From contig CALCRU010000040.1 of NCBI GenBank assembly GCA_937894335.1, positions 5,912 through 69,911 on the forward strand: DNA of 64,000 bases. Direction: 5' to 3'. Positions 17,327-26,697 of this stretch are shown in pieces. The notes under the pieces are model-generated. The model had not been told where the DNA came from. It saw only the letters and a list, made by a program, of their open reading frames with translations, and did no database searches. This DNA is from an uncultured Treponema sp. (lineage in GTDB: Bacteria; Spirochaetota; Spirochaetia; Treponematales; Treponemataceae). Every line of letters begins with the position of its first letter. Positions within the stretch are counted from its first letter, which is position 1. The position numbers and the translations under genes were made by a program.

Positions 17327-18391
17327 CTATGAACGGGTAACTCTTACCTTTGAGATTTTGTTGTTTTTTCCCACAAACAGGGCGTCACCCCTTACCTGAA
17401 TGAATGCGCTGTCTGCTTCAAAACTGAATGAGCCTGCAATGTAACGGGCCTCTTCCAGAATTGTAACTGTGTATGTGGAATCTTTTTTGCTAAGGACATA
17501 TGCAAAATCTGATTCGTCGGATTCTTCAATCTGAATCACTTCGCCGTCAATGGGAATCATGTAGTTTTTTGAGGAGTTTATGTTTACCGATCCCAGCCCC
17601 TGGTCAGTGTCGTAAAATACTACAGGATGCCTTGAGCTAAATTTTACCAAAAGTTGTCTGCTGGTGTAGTCGCCTATGTAGTCGTGGTAGATTATCTTGC
17701 TTAAGTCGCCGGTTTTTCTTGCCACCACAATGCGCTGCCTGTTCTGTCCGCTTATGCATGCAATGGTGTTGCCGTCGTCAGAAATTGCCGCACCCAGTAT
17801 GACCTGTGACTGAGAGCCTCCGGGGGTAAGGGTCTGGTTTTGCTTTCCGTTTTTTGTAAAGGAGACGAGGGAGCCGTCTGCAAAGCCTATTATGCGTCCG
17901 TTTTCTGAGGCAGAAAAAGCCGTGATGGGTGAGTATCCTTCGTACTGCCAGAGCTGTATGCCACCTTCTGTGTATTCGGTTACCGATGTTCCTCCGGGAA
18001 GAAATGTAAAGATTCTGTTCCCGTCAAAGTAAGGATAGCCTGGAACATTAAGAACATGCTGTTCACCTGTCTTGGCCGAATAGTAAATTGTAGCCGTGTT
18101 TCCCGAACTGTAGGAGGCGTAGTAGTTTGAAGAAATTGTACCTTTGAATGGAAATGAAATTGAGCTGACTATTTTTCCGTCCTGAGTAAAGTAGCCCATG
18201 GTCTGACCCAACTTAAAGGGAATGAGGATGTCGTCTTCAGAGGCAGTCTGGGGTGTGCGCTGAATGTCTTCGCTCCACTCCTGAGTAAGTTTTAGTTCCG
18301 TGTTTAGGGGACGCACCGCAAGCAGTACATAAAGCACGCAGAAGACAACTGTAAGTATTATGGGAAGCCTGCTCTTTTTCTTTTCTTTCAT
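17327..18391 (-). CDS. Membrane-anchored WD40/PQQ-like beta-propeller protein
   Basis: A single N-terminal transmembrane helix (about residues 8-25, PIILTVVFCVLYVLLAV) after a basic KEKKKSR lead anchors about 325 residues outside the membrane. Repeated blade-like strands (ENGRIIGFADGSLVSF, DDGNTIACISGQ) suggest a seven-bladed propeller. I recognise no specific family. It is followed after 9 bp by a degenerate LytM protein, so the pair may form one envelope complex. The start has a TATAAT box ending 6 bp before the ATG and no ribosome site. Confidence 0.72.
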   Translation of the reverse strand: MKEKKKSRLPIILTVVFCVLYVLLAVRPLNTELKLTQEWSEDIQRTPQTASEDDILIPFKLGQTMGYFTQDGKIVSSISFPFKGTISSNYYASYSSGNTATIYYSAKTGEQHVLNVPGYPYFDGNRIFTFLPGGTSVTEYTEGGIQLWQYEGYSPITAFSASENGRIIGFADGSLVSFTKNGKQNQTLTPGGSQSQVILGAAISDDGNTIACISGQNRQRIVVARKTGDLSKIIYHDYIGDYTSRQLLVKFSSRHPVVFYDTDQGLGSVNINSSKNYMIPIDGEVIQIEESDESDFAYVLSKKDSTYTVTILEEARYIAGSFSFEADSAFIQVRGDALFVGKNNKISKVRVTRS

Positions 18392-18397
18392 AGCCTT

Positions 18398-18426
18398 ATT
18401 ATATAGAAATCCAAAACCGTCTGCAA
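18398..18426 (-). promoter_or_regulatory. Promoter of the propeller/LytM operon, leaderless geometry
   Basis: Minus strand TTGCAG (18426-18421), a 17 bp spacer and consensus TATAAT (18403-18398), ending 6 bp before the ATG at 18391. This is the strongest of the leaderless-type promoters. Confidence 0.75.
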
Positions 18427-18431
18427 GATTC

Positions 18432-19070
18432 CTACTTTACAAGCAGTTTGTAGGCGTCAAGTTCTGTGGGAGCCTGAAGCAGGGAATCCCTCAGTTCTTG
18501 AGACTTAAGCTTAGTGCTAAAAAATGACAGTGTCTGGAGATAGTAGCTGTGCTGGTTGTGGGCTGCCGCAATCATGAAGAGAAGCCTTACCGGAATGTCG
18601 TCTATGGGTTCAAAGTCGGTGATGTCGGTTTTTGAAATGCCCACTGCCATAACTAGGTCGGTAACGCTTGCGATGCGCACATGGGGTATGGCTATTCCCC
18701 TGCCTATGGCCGTAGACATAAGGGACTCCCTGTGGATGATTTCTTCCTGCAGTTCCTCGGCGTTTTTTACCTGAGGGGCAAGGGCAAGTACCTGAGACAG
18801 TTTTACAAGGGCATCGTGCTTTGTGGAATAGTCAAGGAATACAACCCTTTCTGGAGAGAGTATGTTCTTAACCTGCACATCGATTTTTTCTGTGCGGGGG
18901 GAAGAAAGACGCTCGTTTACCCAGCGTTCAATTTCAGATTTTTTAAAGCGCCATACGGTACCAATTTTTCCGCTGGGAATTTCGCCCTTCTGTGCCCAGT
19001 CGTATACGGTGCGCTCGCTTACCCTAAGATAGTGTGCAACTTCTTCTATTGTGAGAATATCATCTTCCAT
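18432..19070 (-). CDS. ptsN: HTH (MerR/excisionase-type) domain fused to PTS EIIA-Ntr
   Basis: Residues 1-55 are a small winged-helix DNA-binding domain: LTIEEVAHYLRVSERTVYDW, then a wing-like GTVWRFKKSEIERW. Residues 65-212 are a PTS EIIA domain of the nitrogen/fructose class with the phosphohistidine His130 in GRGIAIPH. The fusion suggests a regulator whose DNA binding responds to EIIA phosphorylation, with no sugar permease nearby. Start 19070 is preferred over 19124, which would add a stretch before the HTH not typical of the domain. Such fusions are known in treponemes, I believe. The regulated genes are not evident. Confidence 0.85.
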   Translation of the reverse strand: MEDDILTIEEVAHYLRVSERTVYDWAQKGEIPSGKIGTVWRFKKSEIERWVNERLSSPRTEKIDVQVKNILSPERVVFLDYSTKHDALVKLSQVLALAPQVKNAEELQEEIIHRESLMSTAIGRGIAIPHVRIASVTDLVMAVGISKTDITDFEPIDDIPVRLLFMIAAAHNQHSYYLQTLSFFSTKLKSQELRDSLLQAPTELDAYKLLVK

Positions 19071-19172
19071 GACATTTTTTTCCTTCTTTTTGCAAAGGGT
19101 AACATATTGTACGCTTTTTTGCAAGAGAGGTGAAAAGAGGCTATATGAGGGTGACAGGAATGCAGGACTGTC

Positions 19173-20351
19173 TTACTGACCGTAGAGGAGGGGAGGCTCT
19201 ATGGGAATCCACTTGGACTCGTCGTCCTGGTCTTGGGCAACTTTTCCCCATGTAAGTCCTGTGGCTGTGGTTTCGCCCATAAGATACTGCTTTCCGCTTA
19301 CGGTATAACTGTGTCCCGGATGGCTTGAGACAATTCCTGCTATGGCGTGGCTGTATTCTGCGCTTACGAACATGAGGGAGTCTACATTCATTTGCCTAAG
19401 GAGAACAAAAAGCAGCATGCTCCGGCTGTCACAGTCGCTTCCCCCTCCCTGCAAAATAGAAGGTATGCTGGCAAAGTCGCTTACGGTCTTTTCCCTTTCG
19501 TAAGACATTCCCTGAGTCCATGTAAGCAGTTTTTGAGCCAAATCAGTTTCGTCGGCACAGTCTGGAGAAATGGCATTGTATATGTCAAAGGCGGCCTGTT
19601 TTGTGCGCTGGTAGCTGTCTCTAAAAATCATCCTGTAGTAGCGCTGCCATGCTTCTTTCCATAACACACTGGTCTGGTAAAGGCACATTACATCAAATTC
19701 TCTTTCAATAAGATATTCCGAAGCCTCTCTGTCCGACGCGTTCATGCTTGTGGTAAAAGTCTTTCCGTCTATTGTAAGGGTACATTCAGTGTCTTCCTCG
19801 CTAGGAGGGTATGCGTATGCCGTTATGGGACCTGCCTCAAAGTAGGAACCCCTGTCTATGCAAAGGGAATCTAGAAGGCTTAGCATGTAGTTCCAGCACT
19901 GGTCTGCCTTGGTTTCTTCGCACCATGTAAAGAGAACAATTGTACCTGCGTCAAAGGCAAGCTGAGAGGCAACTCCTGCACCCTGACATTTTTTTCCGTT
20001 CAGGCTGATTGTAAATGTTGCAACTGCTGCCTCGCTGTTCCTCCAGTCAAAGCATTCGCTTGCACCATCTGCTCCCAGTGCGTCTAGAGTCTTGTCCAAA
20101 GCTTCCTGTGCAGTGGGATAGCGGCCGTTTTCGTATACGCGGAGAATTGCGCTTACGGGAAGTACTGCGCTTGCAAACTGATAGGCTGTTCCCTCATCGT
20201 TTTTTGCCTCAAGGTAAAATCCTTCGGGAAAGTCTACGCTGTATCCGTAGGATGATGAGTATTGTTGGCTTGCAAAGAGTTTTGGAGCGGACAAAAGGAG
20301 GGCCGCAAGTGCAATGAGTCTATACATTCTGCAAGTTCTAGTGCTTGTCAT
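19173..20351 (-). CDS. Secreted transglutaminase-like protein, unknown function
   Basis: A signal peptide (about residues 1-28, ending KLFAS) is followed by an N-terminal domain of about 150 residues and a central helical segment. A transglutaminase-like core near residues 300-385 shows Cys in GGGSDCDSRSMLLFVL, His in YSHAIAG and an acidic residue in MGETTATG. It is probably a periplasmic cysteine peptidase or an inactive relative. GAGGTG lies 7 bases before the ATG at 20351. A TATAAT on the minus strand (20371-20366) overlaps the -10 box of the divergent RluA-like gene. Confidence 0.72.
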   Translation of the reverse strand: MTSTRTCRMYRLIALAALLLSAPKLFASQQYSSSYGYSVDFPEGFYLEAKNDEGTAYQFASAVLPVSAILRVYENGRYPTAQEALDKTLDALGADGASECFDWRNSEAAVATFTISLNGKKCQGAGVASQLAFDAGTIVLFTWCEETKADQCWNYMLSLLDSLCIDRGSYFEAGPITAYAYPPSEEDTECTLTIDGKTFTTSMNASDREASEYLIEREFDVMCLYQTSVLWKEAWQRYYRMIFRDSYQRTKQAAFDIYNAISPDCADETDLAQKLLTWTQGMSYEREKTVSDFASIPSILQGGGSDCDSRSMLLFVLLRQMNVDSLMFVSAEYSHAIAGIVSSHPGHSYTVSGKQYLMGETTATGLTWGKVAQDQDDESKWIPIEPPLLYGQ

Positions 20352-20373
20352 TTTTTTTCACCTCGATTATAGT
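20345..20373 (+). promoter_or_regulatory. Promoter of the RluA-like gene, leaderless geometry
   Basis: TTGTCA (20345-20350), a 17 bp spacer and TATAGT (20368-20373) end 8 bp before the ATG at 20382. The -10 overlaps a minus-strand TATAAT (20371-20366), so divergent transcription would compete. Confidence 0.6.
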
Positions 20374-20381
20374 GTCGGAAG

Positions 20382-21053
20382 ATGTTGCCCGTTTCCATAC
20401 TGTTTGAAGATAACGAACTCCTCCTTATAAACAAACCTTTTGGCCTTCCGGTACAAGGTGGAGCAGGAATTTCTCATTCTTTGGATCAGGAACTGTCTGC
20501 TTCTTTGGGCTATAAAATTCATCTGGTTCACCGTCTAGACAAGGACACCAGCGGACTGATGATTGTGGCAAAAAATGCCCAGTCGGCGGCAAAATGGACA
20601 AAACTAATTTCTTCCCGTGGGGTAAAAAAGGAATACCAGGCCATATGCATAGGGCTTCCTACTGTCTCAAAGAATTCAGGGAGCGGAACCCTTACCACAA
20701 GCGTCATTGCTCACGGCAGGGAACAGGAAGCAAGAACCGACTTTACCCTTATTTCTAGCGGAAAAGTGGGAGACATACAGCTTTCCCATCTGTCTCTCAA
20801 ACTTGGAACAGGTCGTATGCATCAGATTCGCATTCAACTTGCCTCTTCTGGCGCACCCATTGCAGCCGATGACCAGCACGGCAACTTTAAACTGAACAAG
20901 AACCTTCGCAAACTGGGAATAAAAAAACTCTGTCTAGCGGCGGTAAAACTTACACTTCCGCTTTCTGACGGAGAAAAAGTTTTTGAGGTGCCTCTTCCAG
21001 ACCACATGAAGGAAGCACTTTTACTCATGCAGGGGGACGGCGGTGCAGGTTGA
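20382..21053 (+). CDS. RluA-family pseudouridine synthase
   Basis: Isomerises uridine to pseudouridine in rRNA or tRNA. The catalytic motif HRLDKDTSGLMIVAK near residues 50-64 contains the active-site aspartate, and GRMHQIRIQLASSG near 145-158 is the second conserved block. At 223 residues it has no N-terminal S4 domain, like the RluA/TruC type. The target base is not readable. It overlaps the MATE gene by 11 bp. There is no Shine-Dalgarno. Confidence 0.9.
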   Translation: MLPVSILFEDNELLLINKPFGLPVQGGAGISHSLDQELSASLGYKIHLVHRLDKDTSGLMIVAKNAQSAAKWTKLISSRGVKKEYQAICIGLPTVSKNSGSGTLTTSVIAHGREQEARTDFTLISSGKVGDIQLSHLSLKLGTGRMHQIRIQLASSGAPIAADDQHGNFKLNKNLRKLGIKKLCLAAVKLTLPLSDGEKVFEVPLPDHMKEALLLMQGDGGAG

Positions 21054-22392
21054 CTTAACAAGAGGTTCCGTCCTTAAAAACATTGCAGTGTTTTCCCTTC
21101 CTTATCTTCTCTCGTACTTTTTGCAAACTCTTTACGGAATGGCTGATCTTTACATAGCAGGTCAGTTTAACGGTGCGGATGTAATCAGTGCCGTCGCAAT
21201 AGGAAGTCAGGTTCTTCACATGCTTACCGTTATAATCGTGGGGCTTTCCATGGGAGGCTCCGTGCTTATAGGTCGTGCCGTGGGTGCAAAGGATGAGTCC
21301 AAAGTGTCTTCCACTTCTGGAACAATGATTGTACTTTTTGCCTTTTTTTCTGTAGCGCTTACAGTCATCCTCCTATTTTGTGTAAATCCCATAGTAAGTC
21401 TCATGTCTACTCCAAGGGAATCTGTAAAGGAAACAGAACTTTACCTTACCATATGTTTTTCTGCGCTTCCCTTTATTACTGCCTACAATGTGATTGCATC
21501 TCTTTTTCGCGGACTGGGAGATTCAAAAAGTCCCATGTTCTTTATTGCCTTTGCCTGCATTTTAAACATACTACTGGACTTTGTCTTTATGGGTGTCTTT
21601 GGAATGCAGGCTTCCGGGGCCGCCCTTGCTACTGTTATTTCCCAGTTTGCAAGCGTTGCAGTTTCTTTCTTTTTTATAAGAAAAAAACGCTCAGGGCTTA
21701 ACATAAAAAAGGAAGACCTAAGGCTGAATAAGGGAGTGGCCCTTTCTCTGCTTAAGATAGGACTTCCTGTTGCCTGTCAGGACGGATTTATTCAGGTTTC
21801 TTTTCTGGTGATTACCATAATTGCAAATCGTCGTGGTGTAAGCGTTGCGGCAGCGGTGGGCATTGTAGAAAAAATAATCAGTTTTCTTTTTCTGGTTCCC
21901 TCTACCATGCTTTCTTGCATTTCTGCCATTGCTTCCCAGTGTCTTGGTGCCGGTGAGTGGGGCAGGGCAAAAAAGACCCTCTTGTACGGAACCTGCATTG
22001 CCGTAGGAGTGGGTGCTCTGTTTGCGCTTTTGGGTAATCTGTTTTCTGAAGCCGCGGTGGCCCTTTTTACCAAAGATGCAGATGTAGTTCGATTCGGCTC
22101 TCAGTACTTCCGCTCCTATGTGCTAGACTGCATTGTGGCGGCAGTGCACTTTTCCTTTAGCGGATATTTCTGTGCAACGGGACTTTCTCTTGTTTCCTTT
22201 ATTCACAATGCGCTTTCCATCGTGCTTGTGCGCATACCTGGTGCATGGCTTTCTGCAAAACTTTGGCCCGACACCCTTTACCCCATGGGACTGGCCGCTC
22301 CCCTTGGCTCACTGCTGTCAGCCTTAATATGCGTGGCAGTCTTCCTTTGTTACGAAAGAAAGAAAAAGTTTCGCAACTATTCTGCATCATAG
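21043..22392 (+). CDS. MATE-family efflux transporter
   Basis: A multidrug and toxic compound extrusion protein of 449 residues with about 12 predicted transmembrane helices. The start GTG overlaps the end of the RluA-like gene. The N-terminus (LTRGSVLKNIAVFSLPYLLS) and the repeated N- and C-half pattern (SLFRGLGDSK, CFCATGLS-like blocks) are typical of NorM/DinF-type MATE exporters. It sits in the inner membrane and exports cationic compounds with Na+ or H+; the substrate is unknown. Confidence 0.92.
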   Translation: MQVDLTRGSVLKNIAVFSLPYLLSYFLQTLYGMADLYIAGQFNGADVISAVAIGSQVLHMLTVIIVGLSMGGSVLIGRAVGAKDESKVSSTSGTMIVLFAFFSVALTVILLFCVNPIVSLMSTPRESVKETELYLTICFSALPFITAYNVIASLFRGLGDSKSPMFFIAFACILNILLDFVFMGVFGMQASGAALATVISQFASVAVSFFFIRKKRSGLNIKKEDLRLNKGVALSLLKIGLPVACQDGFIQVSFLVITIIANRRGVSVAAAVGIVEKIISFLFLVPSTMLSCISAIASQCLGAGEWGRAKKTLLYGTCIAVGVGALFALLGNLFSEAAVALFTKDADVVRFGSQYFRSYVLDCIVAAVHFSFSGYFCATGLSLVSFIHNALSIVLVRIPGAWLSAKLWPDTLYPMGLAAPLGSLLSALICVAVFLCYERKKKFRNYSAS

Positions 22393-22475
22393 GCTTGTTT
22401 TTCCGAGAGTCTTCTGTTTCTCTAAATACTTTCTCTTTCCTCTCCTTACCCTGGCTAAACCTGCAAATGCTTATA

Positions 22476-22504
22476 TTGACCTCCCCCAAAAATAGGTATA
22501 TACT
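22476..22504 (+). promoter_or_regulatory. Promoter of the first chemoreceptor gene
   Basis: TTGACC (22476-22481), a 17 bp spacer and TATACT (22499-22504). It leaves a leader of about 25 nt containing TTTAGGGG, a plausible ribosome site for the GTG start at 22537. Confidence 0.7.
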
Positions 22505-22536
22505 TAAAAATATATTAAATTTTTAGGGGTAAGACC

Positions 22537-24645
22537 GTGTCTGAAAATTCAACCGCCAAATCGAAGAGAGTTCCGCTTGCAGTCAAATTCCTCATCATGT
22601 TTGTAATCGTCGTTTTGTGCGCAATTACATCGACCGGAATCATAGCCTATAAGTCCGCATCAGATGGAATGCGGCAGAGTGTGTACAAGCAGCTTGATGC
22701 TGTGTCTTCTGATGTTGCCCATCAGATTTCAGCAATAAACGAGCGCCACTTCCAGACTCTTCATGCTCTTGCAGCCCTTGACTTTCTAAAGGACGACTCC
22801 AAAACCCTTTCAGAAAAACAGGCTGAACTTTCCGCTGTAGCAGCCGCTGTTGGCGAAAACGCGCAGAATGTTGCATTTTACGACAGGGAGGGTAACGCAA
22901 TTACGGCAGATGGTCGCCTTATGAATTTTGCAACCCGACCTTATTTTTCTCAGGCATTTGCAGGAAAAGATTTTGTTTCTGATCCAGCATACAGTACCGT
23001 TACAGATTCCATTCTCCAGCATTACAGTGTTCCTGTTTACGCAAATAACGGTTCTGTATGTGGAACTGTTGTTATGGTCATTTCTGGCAACGCACTTTTG
23101 GAAACCATACTTAAAAACGACTTGGGTGGAGGAATGTTCCCTTCAATCATCAACCGCGTTTCTAAAGTTACTGTTGCAAATGCAAACGCCGACACTGACG
23201 AAAACGCAAACGAAGGCGAAATAGACGGCGAAACAGGATTGGGTCTTGTTTTGAATCATATTTTTGAAGGACGCTCTGATGTGGAGGACTTTACCGACCC
23301 CAACATAGGCGTTCACTTAATTGCTTCCTATAAGCCCATTGACAGTACAGACTGGACTGTCTTTGCAGTTGCTCCTTACGACTTTTACTTTGCAGCCCTT
23401 AAGGGACTTCAGATTAAACTTATAGTCATAATGATTGTTGCCATTATTGCTTCTATACTGATTGTAACTTTCTTTGTTCGCGTACTCATAAAACCCCTTA
23501 AGACCGTTAAGGATTCAATCTCTACCATTGCAAGCGGAAACGCAGACCTTACCCAGCGCATTGAGAATACTTCCAACGATGAAATTGGCGATGTGGTAGA
23601 CGGATTCAACTCTTTTGTAGAAAAACTTCACGGAATTGTTTCAAACCTGCAAAAGTCAAAGAACTCCCTTACAACTGTGGACCGGGATTTGCAGACAAGT
23701 ACTCAGGAAACTGGAGCCGCTATTTCCCAAATTATTTCAAACATCAAGAATGTAAATGCTCAGGTTCTTAGCCAGGCTGATTCTGTGCAGGAAACCGCAA
23801 GTGCCGTTAACGAAATAAGTTCAAACATTCAGTCTCTAGAAAAGATGATTCAGGCTCAGTCTGCATGTGTGTCAGAAGCTTCTTCTGCTGTAGAGGAGAT
23901 GATTGGAAACATTAATTCTGTAAATGTTTCTGTGGGTAAAATGATAACTTCCTTCAATCACCTTTCTGAAAATTCAAATAACGGAATGCAGACTCAAAAA
24001 AATGCAAACGAGCAGATTCTTCGCATTGTGGAACAGTCCCAGATGCTGCAGGATGCAAACGTGGCCATTGCAAGCATAGCAAGTCAGACAAACCTTCTGG
24101 CCATGAACGCCGCAATTGAGGCAGCCCATGCTGGTGAGTCAGGAAAAGGTTTTGCTGTTGTTGCTGACGAAATTCGCAAACTGTCCGAAACTTCTTCTGT
24201 TCAGTCAAAAACAATCGGTGCGGAACTTAAAAAGATTCAGGACACAATTAAGGATGTGGTGTCTGTTTCTGATGCAACAAACACCGCCTTTACTGCTATC
24301 TCTGCAAGTATCGAAGAAACCAGTCAGATAATTGACCAGATTAAATCTGCAATGGAAGAACAGCAGACTGGCTCAAAGCAGATTATTGGTTCGCTGCAGA
24401 CAATGAACGATTCCACTTCGGAAGTTAAGGCCGCATCTCAGGAAATGACTAGGGGTAACGAACAGATTCTTGCCGAAGTTCAAAAACTACAGAATGCAAC
24501 CGAAAGCATTAAAGACCTTATTAGTGAAATGCATTCTGGTGCAGAACGAATTACAGAAACAGGCGAATCCCTTTCAAAAATTTCTGGTAATGTTGCAGAA
24601 AACATCCATCAGATTGGAAGCGAAATAGACCTGTTTAAGGTGTGA
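22537..24645 (+). CDS. Methyl-accepting chemotaxis protein (dCache type)
   Basis: A 702-residue chemoreceptor. TM1 lies at about 16-38, a periplasmic sensor resembling dCache at 40-290, TM2 at about 294-318 and a HAMP domain at 318-370 ([20 protein letters not shown]). The signalling domain follows, with the hairpin tip [19 protein letters not shown] near 515-533. An insertion of Asn/Asp/Glu-rich sequence (about residues 218-232) sits in the sensor. The ligand is unknown. Start is GTG at 22537 behind AGGGG. It would signal through CheW/CheA to the flagella. Confidence 0.95.
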   Translation: MSENSTAKSKRVPLAVKFLIMFVIVVLCAITSTGIIAYKSASDGMRQSVYKQLDAVSSDVAHQISAINERHFQTLHALAALDFLKDDSKTLSEKQAELSAVAAAVGENAQNVAFYDREGNAITADGRLMNFATRPYFSQAFAGKDFVSDPAYSTVTDSILQHYSVPVYANNGSVCGTVVMVISGNALLETILKNDLGGGMFPSIINRVSKVTVANANADTDENANEGEIDGETGLGLVLNHIFEGRSDVEDFTDPNIGVHLIASYKPIDSTDWTVFAVAPYDFYFAALKGLQIKLIVIMIVAIIASILIVTFFVRVLIKPLKTVKDSISTIASGNADLTQRIENTSNDEIGDVVDGFNSFVEKLHGIVSNLQKSKNSLTTVDRDLQTSTQETGAAISQIISNIKNVNAQVLSQADSVQETASAVNEISSNIQSLEKMIQAQSACVSEASSAVEEMIGNINSVNVSVGKMITSFNHLSENSNNGMQTQKNANEQILRIVEQSQMLQDANVAIASIASQTNLLAMNAAIEAAHAGESGKGFAVVADEIRKLSETSSVQSKTIGAELKKIQDTIKDVVSVSDATNTAFTAISASIEETSQIIDQIKSAMEEQQTGSKQIIGSLQTMNDSTSEVKAASQEMTRGNEQILAEVQKLQNATESIKDLISEMHSGAERITETGESLSKISGNVAENIHQIGSEIDLFKV

Positions 24646-24661
24646 TGAAAAGTGTTACGGC

Positions 24662-24690
24662 TTGACACAATTGCCACACTTTGCTATATT
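24662..24690 (+). promoter_or_regulatory. Promoter of the rimP-nusA-infB operon
   Basis: Consensus TTGACA (24662-24667), a 17 bp spacer and TATATT (24685-24690). Transcription would start near 24697, ahead of a terminator-like hairpin. Confidence 0.75.
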
Positions 24691-24716
24691 AAATTAACAT
24701 TTTAATTCAGTTTAAG

Positions 24717-24745
24717 ATGGAGCCCCAAAAAGGCTCCATTTTTTA
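24717..24745 (+). terminator. Leader terminator/attenuator before rimP
   Basis: Stem ATGGAGCC (24717-24724) / GGCTCCAT (24732-24739) with a CCAAAAA loop and a T run. It lies between the promoter and rimP, so it could act as an attenuator as well as end the chemoreceptor message. Read-through is needed for operon expression from this promoter. Confidence 0.7.
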
Positions 24746-24762
24746 TAGGAGAACTTTTAATA

Positions 24763-25230
24763 GTGGAATACACGGAACGAAAAGACATTCCATACTTTAC
24801 CGACTGTGCCGCCCTTGTAGAAGATGCAGGGTGCCTTCTTTTGGAACTTCAGGTTGTTCCCCAGCACGGTAATGTTCATGTTTCTGCCGTTATTTCCTTT
24901 TCAGACGCTTCAAAAGATATTAGCGTTGCAGACTGTTCAAAGGTTCATCATGCGCTTGCTCCAAAACTGCTTTCCCTTTTGGGAATAGACGAAGACCATC
25001 TTTCCATGGAAGTAAGTTCTCCCGGACTTGAGCGAAAGCTTAAGGATGCCTACGAATTTTCCCTATTTACAGGAGCGGCCGTTAAGGTGTGGGACAAGAC
25101 TGAAGGTGACTGGAGGTCTGGTGTAATAGAGTCTTCCGATTCCAAGCAGGTTACATTAAAAGCAGAAGATGGCGGAACTTTTTCTGTTGCTTTTGAAAAT
25201 ATAGCTAAGGCGAAATTATTAAACACATAA
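24763..25230 (+). CDS. rimP: Ribosome maturation factor RimP
   Basis: Assists maturation of the 30S subunit. The 155-residue protein has the RimP N-terminal domain (LLLELQVVPQHGNVHVSAVI), the DCSKVHHALAP segment, VSSPGLERKL near 85-94 and a C-terminal SH3-like domain. Start GTG at 24763 follows AGGAGA. nusA lies 12 bp downstream in the widespread rimP-nusA-infB order. Confidence 0.93.
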   Translation: MEYTERKDIPYFTDCAALVEDAGCLLLELQVVPQHGNVHVSAVISFSDASKDISVADCSKVHHALAPKLLSLLGIDEDHLSMEVSSPGLERKLKDAYEFSLFTGAAVKVWDKTEGDWRSGVIESSDSKQVTLKAEDGGTFSVAFENIAKAKLLNT

Positions 25231-25242
25231 AGGGGGCTTGAT

Positions 25243-26688
25243 ATGTCAGAAATGGCAGATGCAATCCGTGCGCTTTCCGCAGAAAAAGGAATAAGCGAGG
25301 ATTCAATCAGGCAGACGATTGAAAACATGATTAAGGCTGCGTACAAGAGAACGTACGGAACCGCTGACAACTGTATTGTTTCCTTCAACGACGACATGAC
25401 CGATGTAGCCGTCTATTCACGCAAGGTGATTGTTGACGGTGTATACGATCCTTCGCAGGAAATTGAACTTGAAGACGCTCTTAAACTGAGTCCCGAATGT
25501 GAGGAAGGTGACGAGATAGACATTCTTGTTGACCCCAAGGACTTTGCCCGTTCCGCAGTTTCTACAGGAAAACAGGCTGCTCATCAGGCTTTGAGCGAAA
25601 GCTTTAAGGACAACCTCTACAACGAGTACAAGGATAAAATTGGAACAGAAGCTATTGTGGGGTATTACCAGAGGGAACACAACGGTAACATTTATGTAAA
25701 CCTGGGAAAGGTAGAAGGCGTACTTCCTGCAAAGTACCAGAGTCCCCGTGAAACTTACGAAAAGAACGACCGCATTAAGGCTCTTATCGTAGACATAAAG
25801 CGCACCAACAACGGCATTCAGCTTGTTCTTAGCAGGACTGACCCCCGTCTTGTAGAAAAACTTGTGGAAACGGAAGTTCCCGAAATTGGCGAGCAGCACA
25901 TTGTGGGAATCCATAAAGTTGTACGCGAGGCTGGCTATCGTACAAAGATTGCCGTCTATTCAAATAAAATTGATGTTGACCCGGTTGGCGCATGTGTAGG
26001 TCTTAAGGGTGTGCGCATTCAGGCGGTTATCCGCGAACTTGAGGGTGAAAAAATTGATGTCCTTAAGTACGATGAAGACCCCCACGAATTTATTAAGAAT
26101 GCCCTTTCTCCTGCAGAGGTAAAGAGGGTTGTTATTCTTGACCGTGACAAGAAGGAAGCCCTGGCAATAGTGCAGGACAGCCAGTTCTCTCTTGCAATCG
26201 GTAAGCAGGGACAGAATGTACGCCTTGCAAACAAACTGTGCGACTGGGCAATTGATGTTAAGACGGAAGAGCAGGCCGCAGAGCTTGACCTTACAGAAGC
26301 AGACAGCCGCAAAGCTGCCGAGACTCTGTTTGCAGAGCAGCCTGAGCAGGAAGAATACGAAGAAGTTACTGCCGTATCCCAGCTGCCCGGAGTTGATGCC
26401 CGTGTTGCAGACCTTCTTAAGGCTAGCGGAATGGATGACATTGAAGCCTTTATTGCCGCCTCAAAAGACGGTCGCCTGCTAGAAATTGAAGGTCTTACAA
26501 AAGAAGATGTGGATGCTGTCAATAAAATTATCAGCGAATCTGTTCAGTTCGAAGATGAGGATGACGGATCTGATGCAGGAGAGAGTGAAGAAGAGGGCTA
26601 CTTCTGCCCTGAATGCGGTGCACGGATAACGCTCGACATGACGCGCTGTCCAAAGTGCGGTGTTGAACTGGTATTTGAAGAGGACTAA
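25243..26688 (+). CDS. nusA: Transcription termination/antitermination factor NusA with C-terminal zinc ribbon
   Basis: Binds RNA polymerase and nascent RNA to modulate pausing and termination. An N-terminal NusA domain is followed by an S1 domain (about 130-200), two KH-type RNA-binding regions (about 230-345) and a helix-hairpin-helix segment (about 380-435, LPGVDARVADLL). The last 27 residues form a four-cysteine zinc ribbon: Cys455 and Cys458 in CPEC, Cys469 and Cys472 in CPKC. The ribbon follows a highly acidic linker. I do not know this tail as a standard NusA feature. It lies in the rimP-infB operon, 9 bp before infB. Confidence 0.93.
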   Translation: MSEMADAIRALSAEKGISEDSIRQTIENMIKAAYKRTYGTADNCIVSFNDDMTDVAVYSRKVIVDGVYDPSQEIELEDALKLSPECEEGDEIDILVDPKDFARSAVSTGKQAAHQALSESFKDNLYNEYKDKIGTEAIVGYYQREHNGNIYVNLGKVEGVLPAKYQSPRETYEKNDRIKALIVDIKRTNNGIQLVLSRTDPRLVEKLVETEVPEIGEQHIVGIHKVVREAGYRTKIAVYSNKIDVDPVGACVGLKGVRIQAVIRELEGEKIDVLKYDEDPHEFIKNALSPAEVKRVVILDRDKKEALAIVQDSQFSLAIGKQGQNVRLANKLCDWAIDVKTEEQAAELDLTEADSRKAAETLFAEQPEQEEYEEVTAVSQLPGVDARVADLLKASGMDDIEAFIAASKDGRLLEIEGLTKEDVDAVNKIISESVQFEDEDDGSDAGESEEEGYFCPECGARITLDMTRCPKCGVELVFEED

Positions 26689-26697
26689 GGATAGAAC

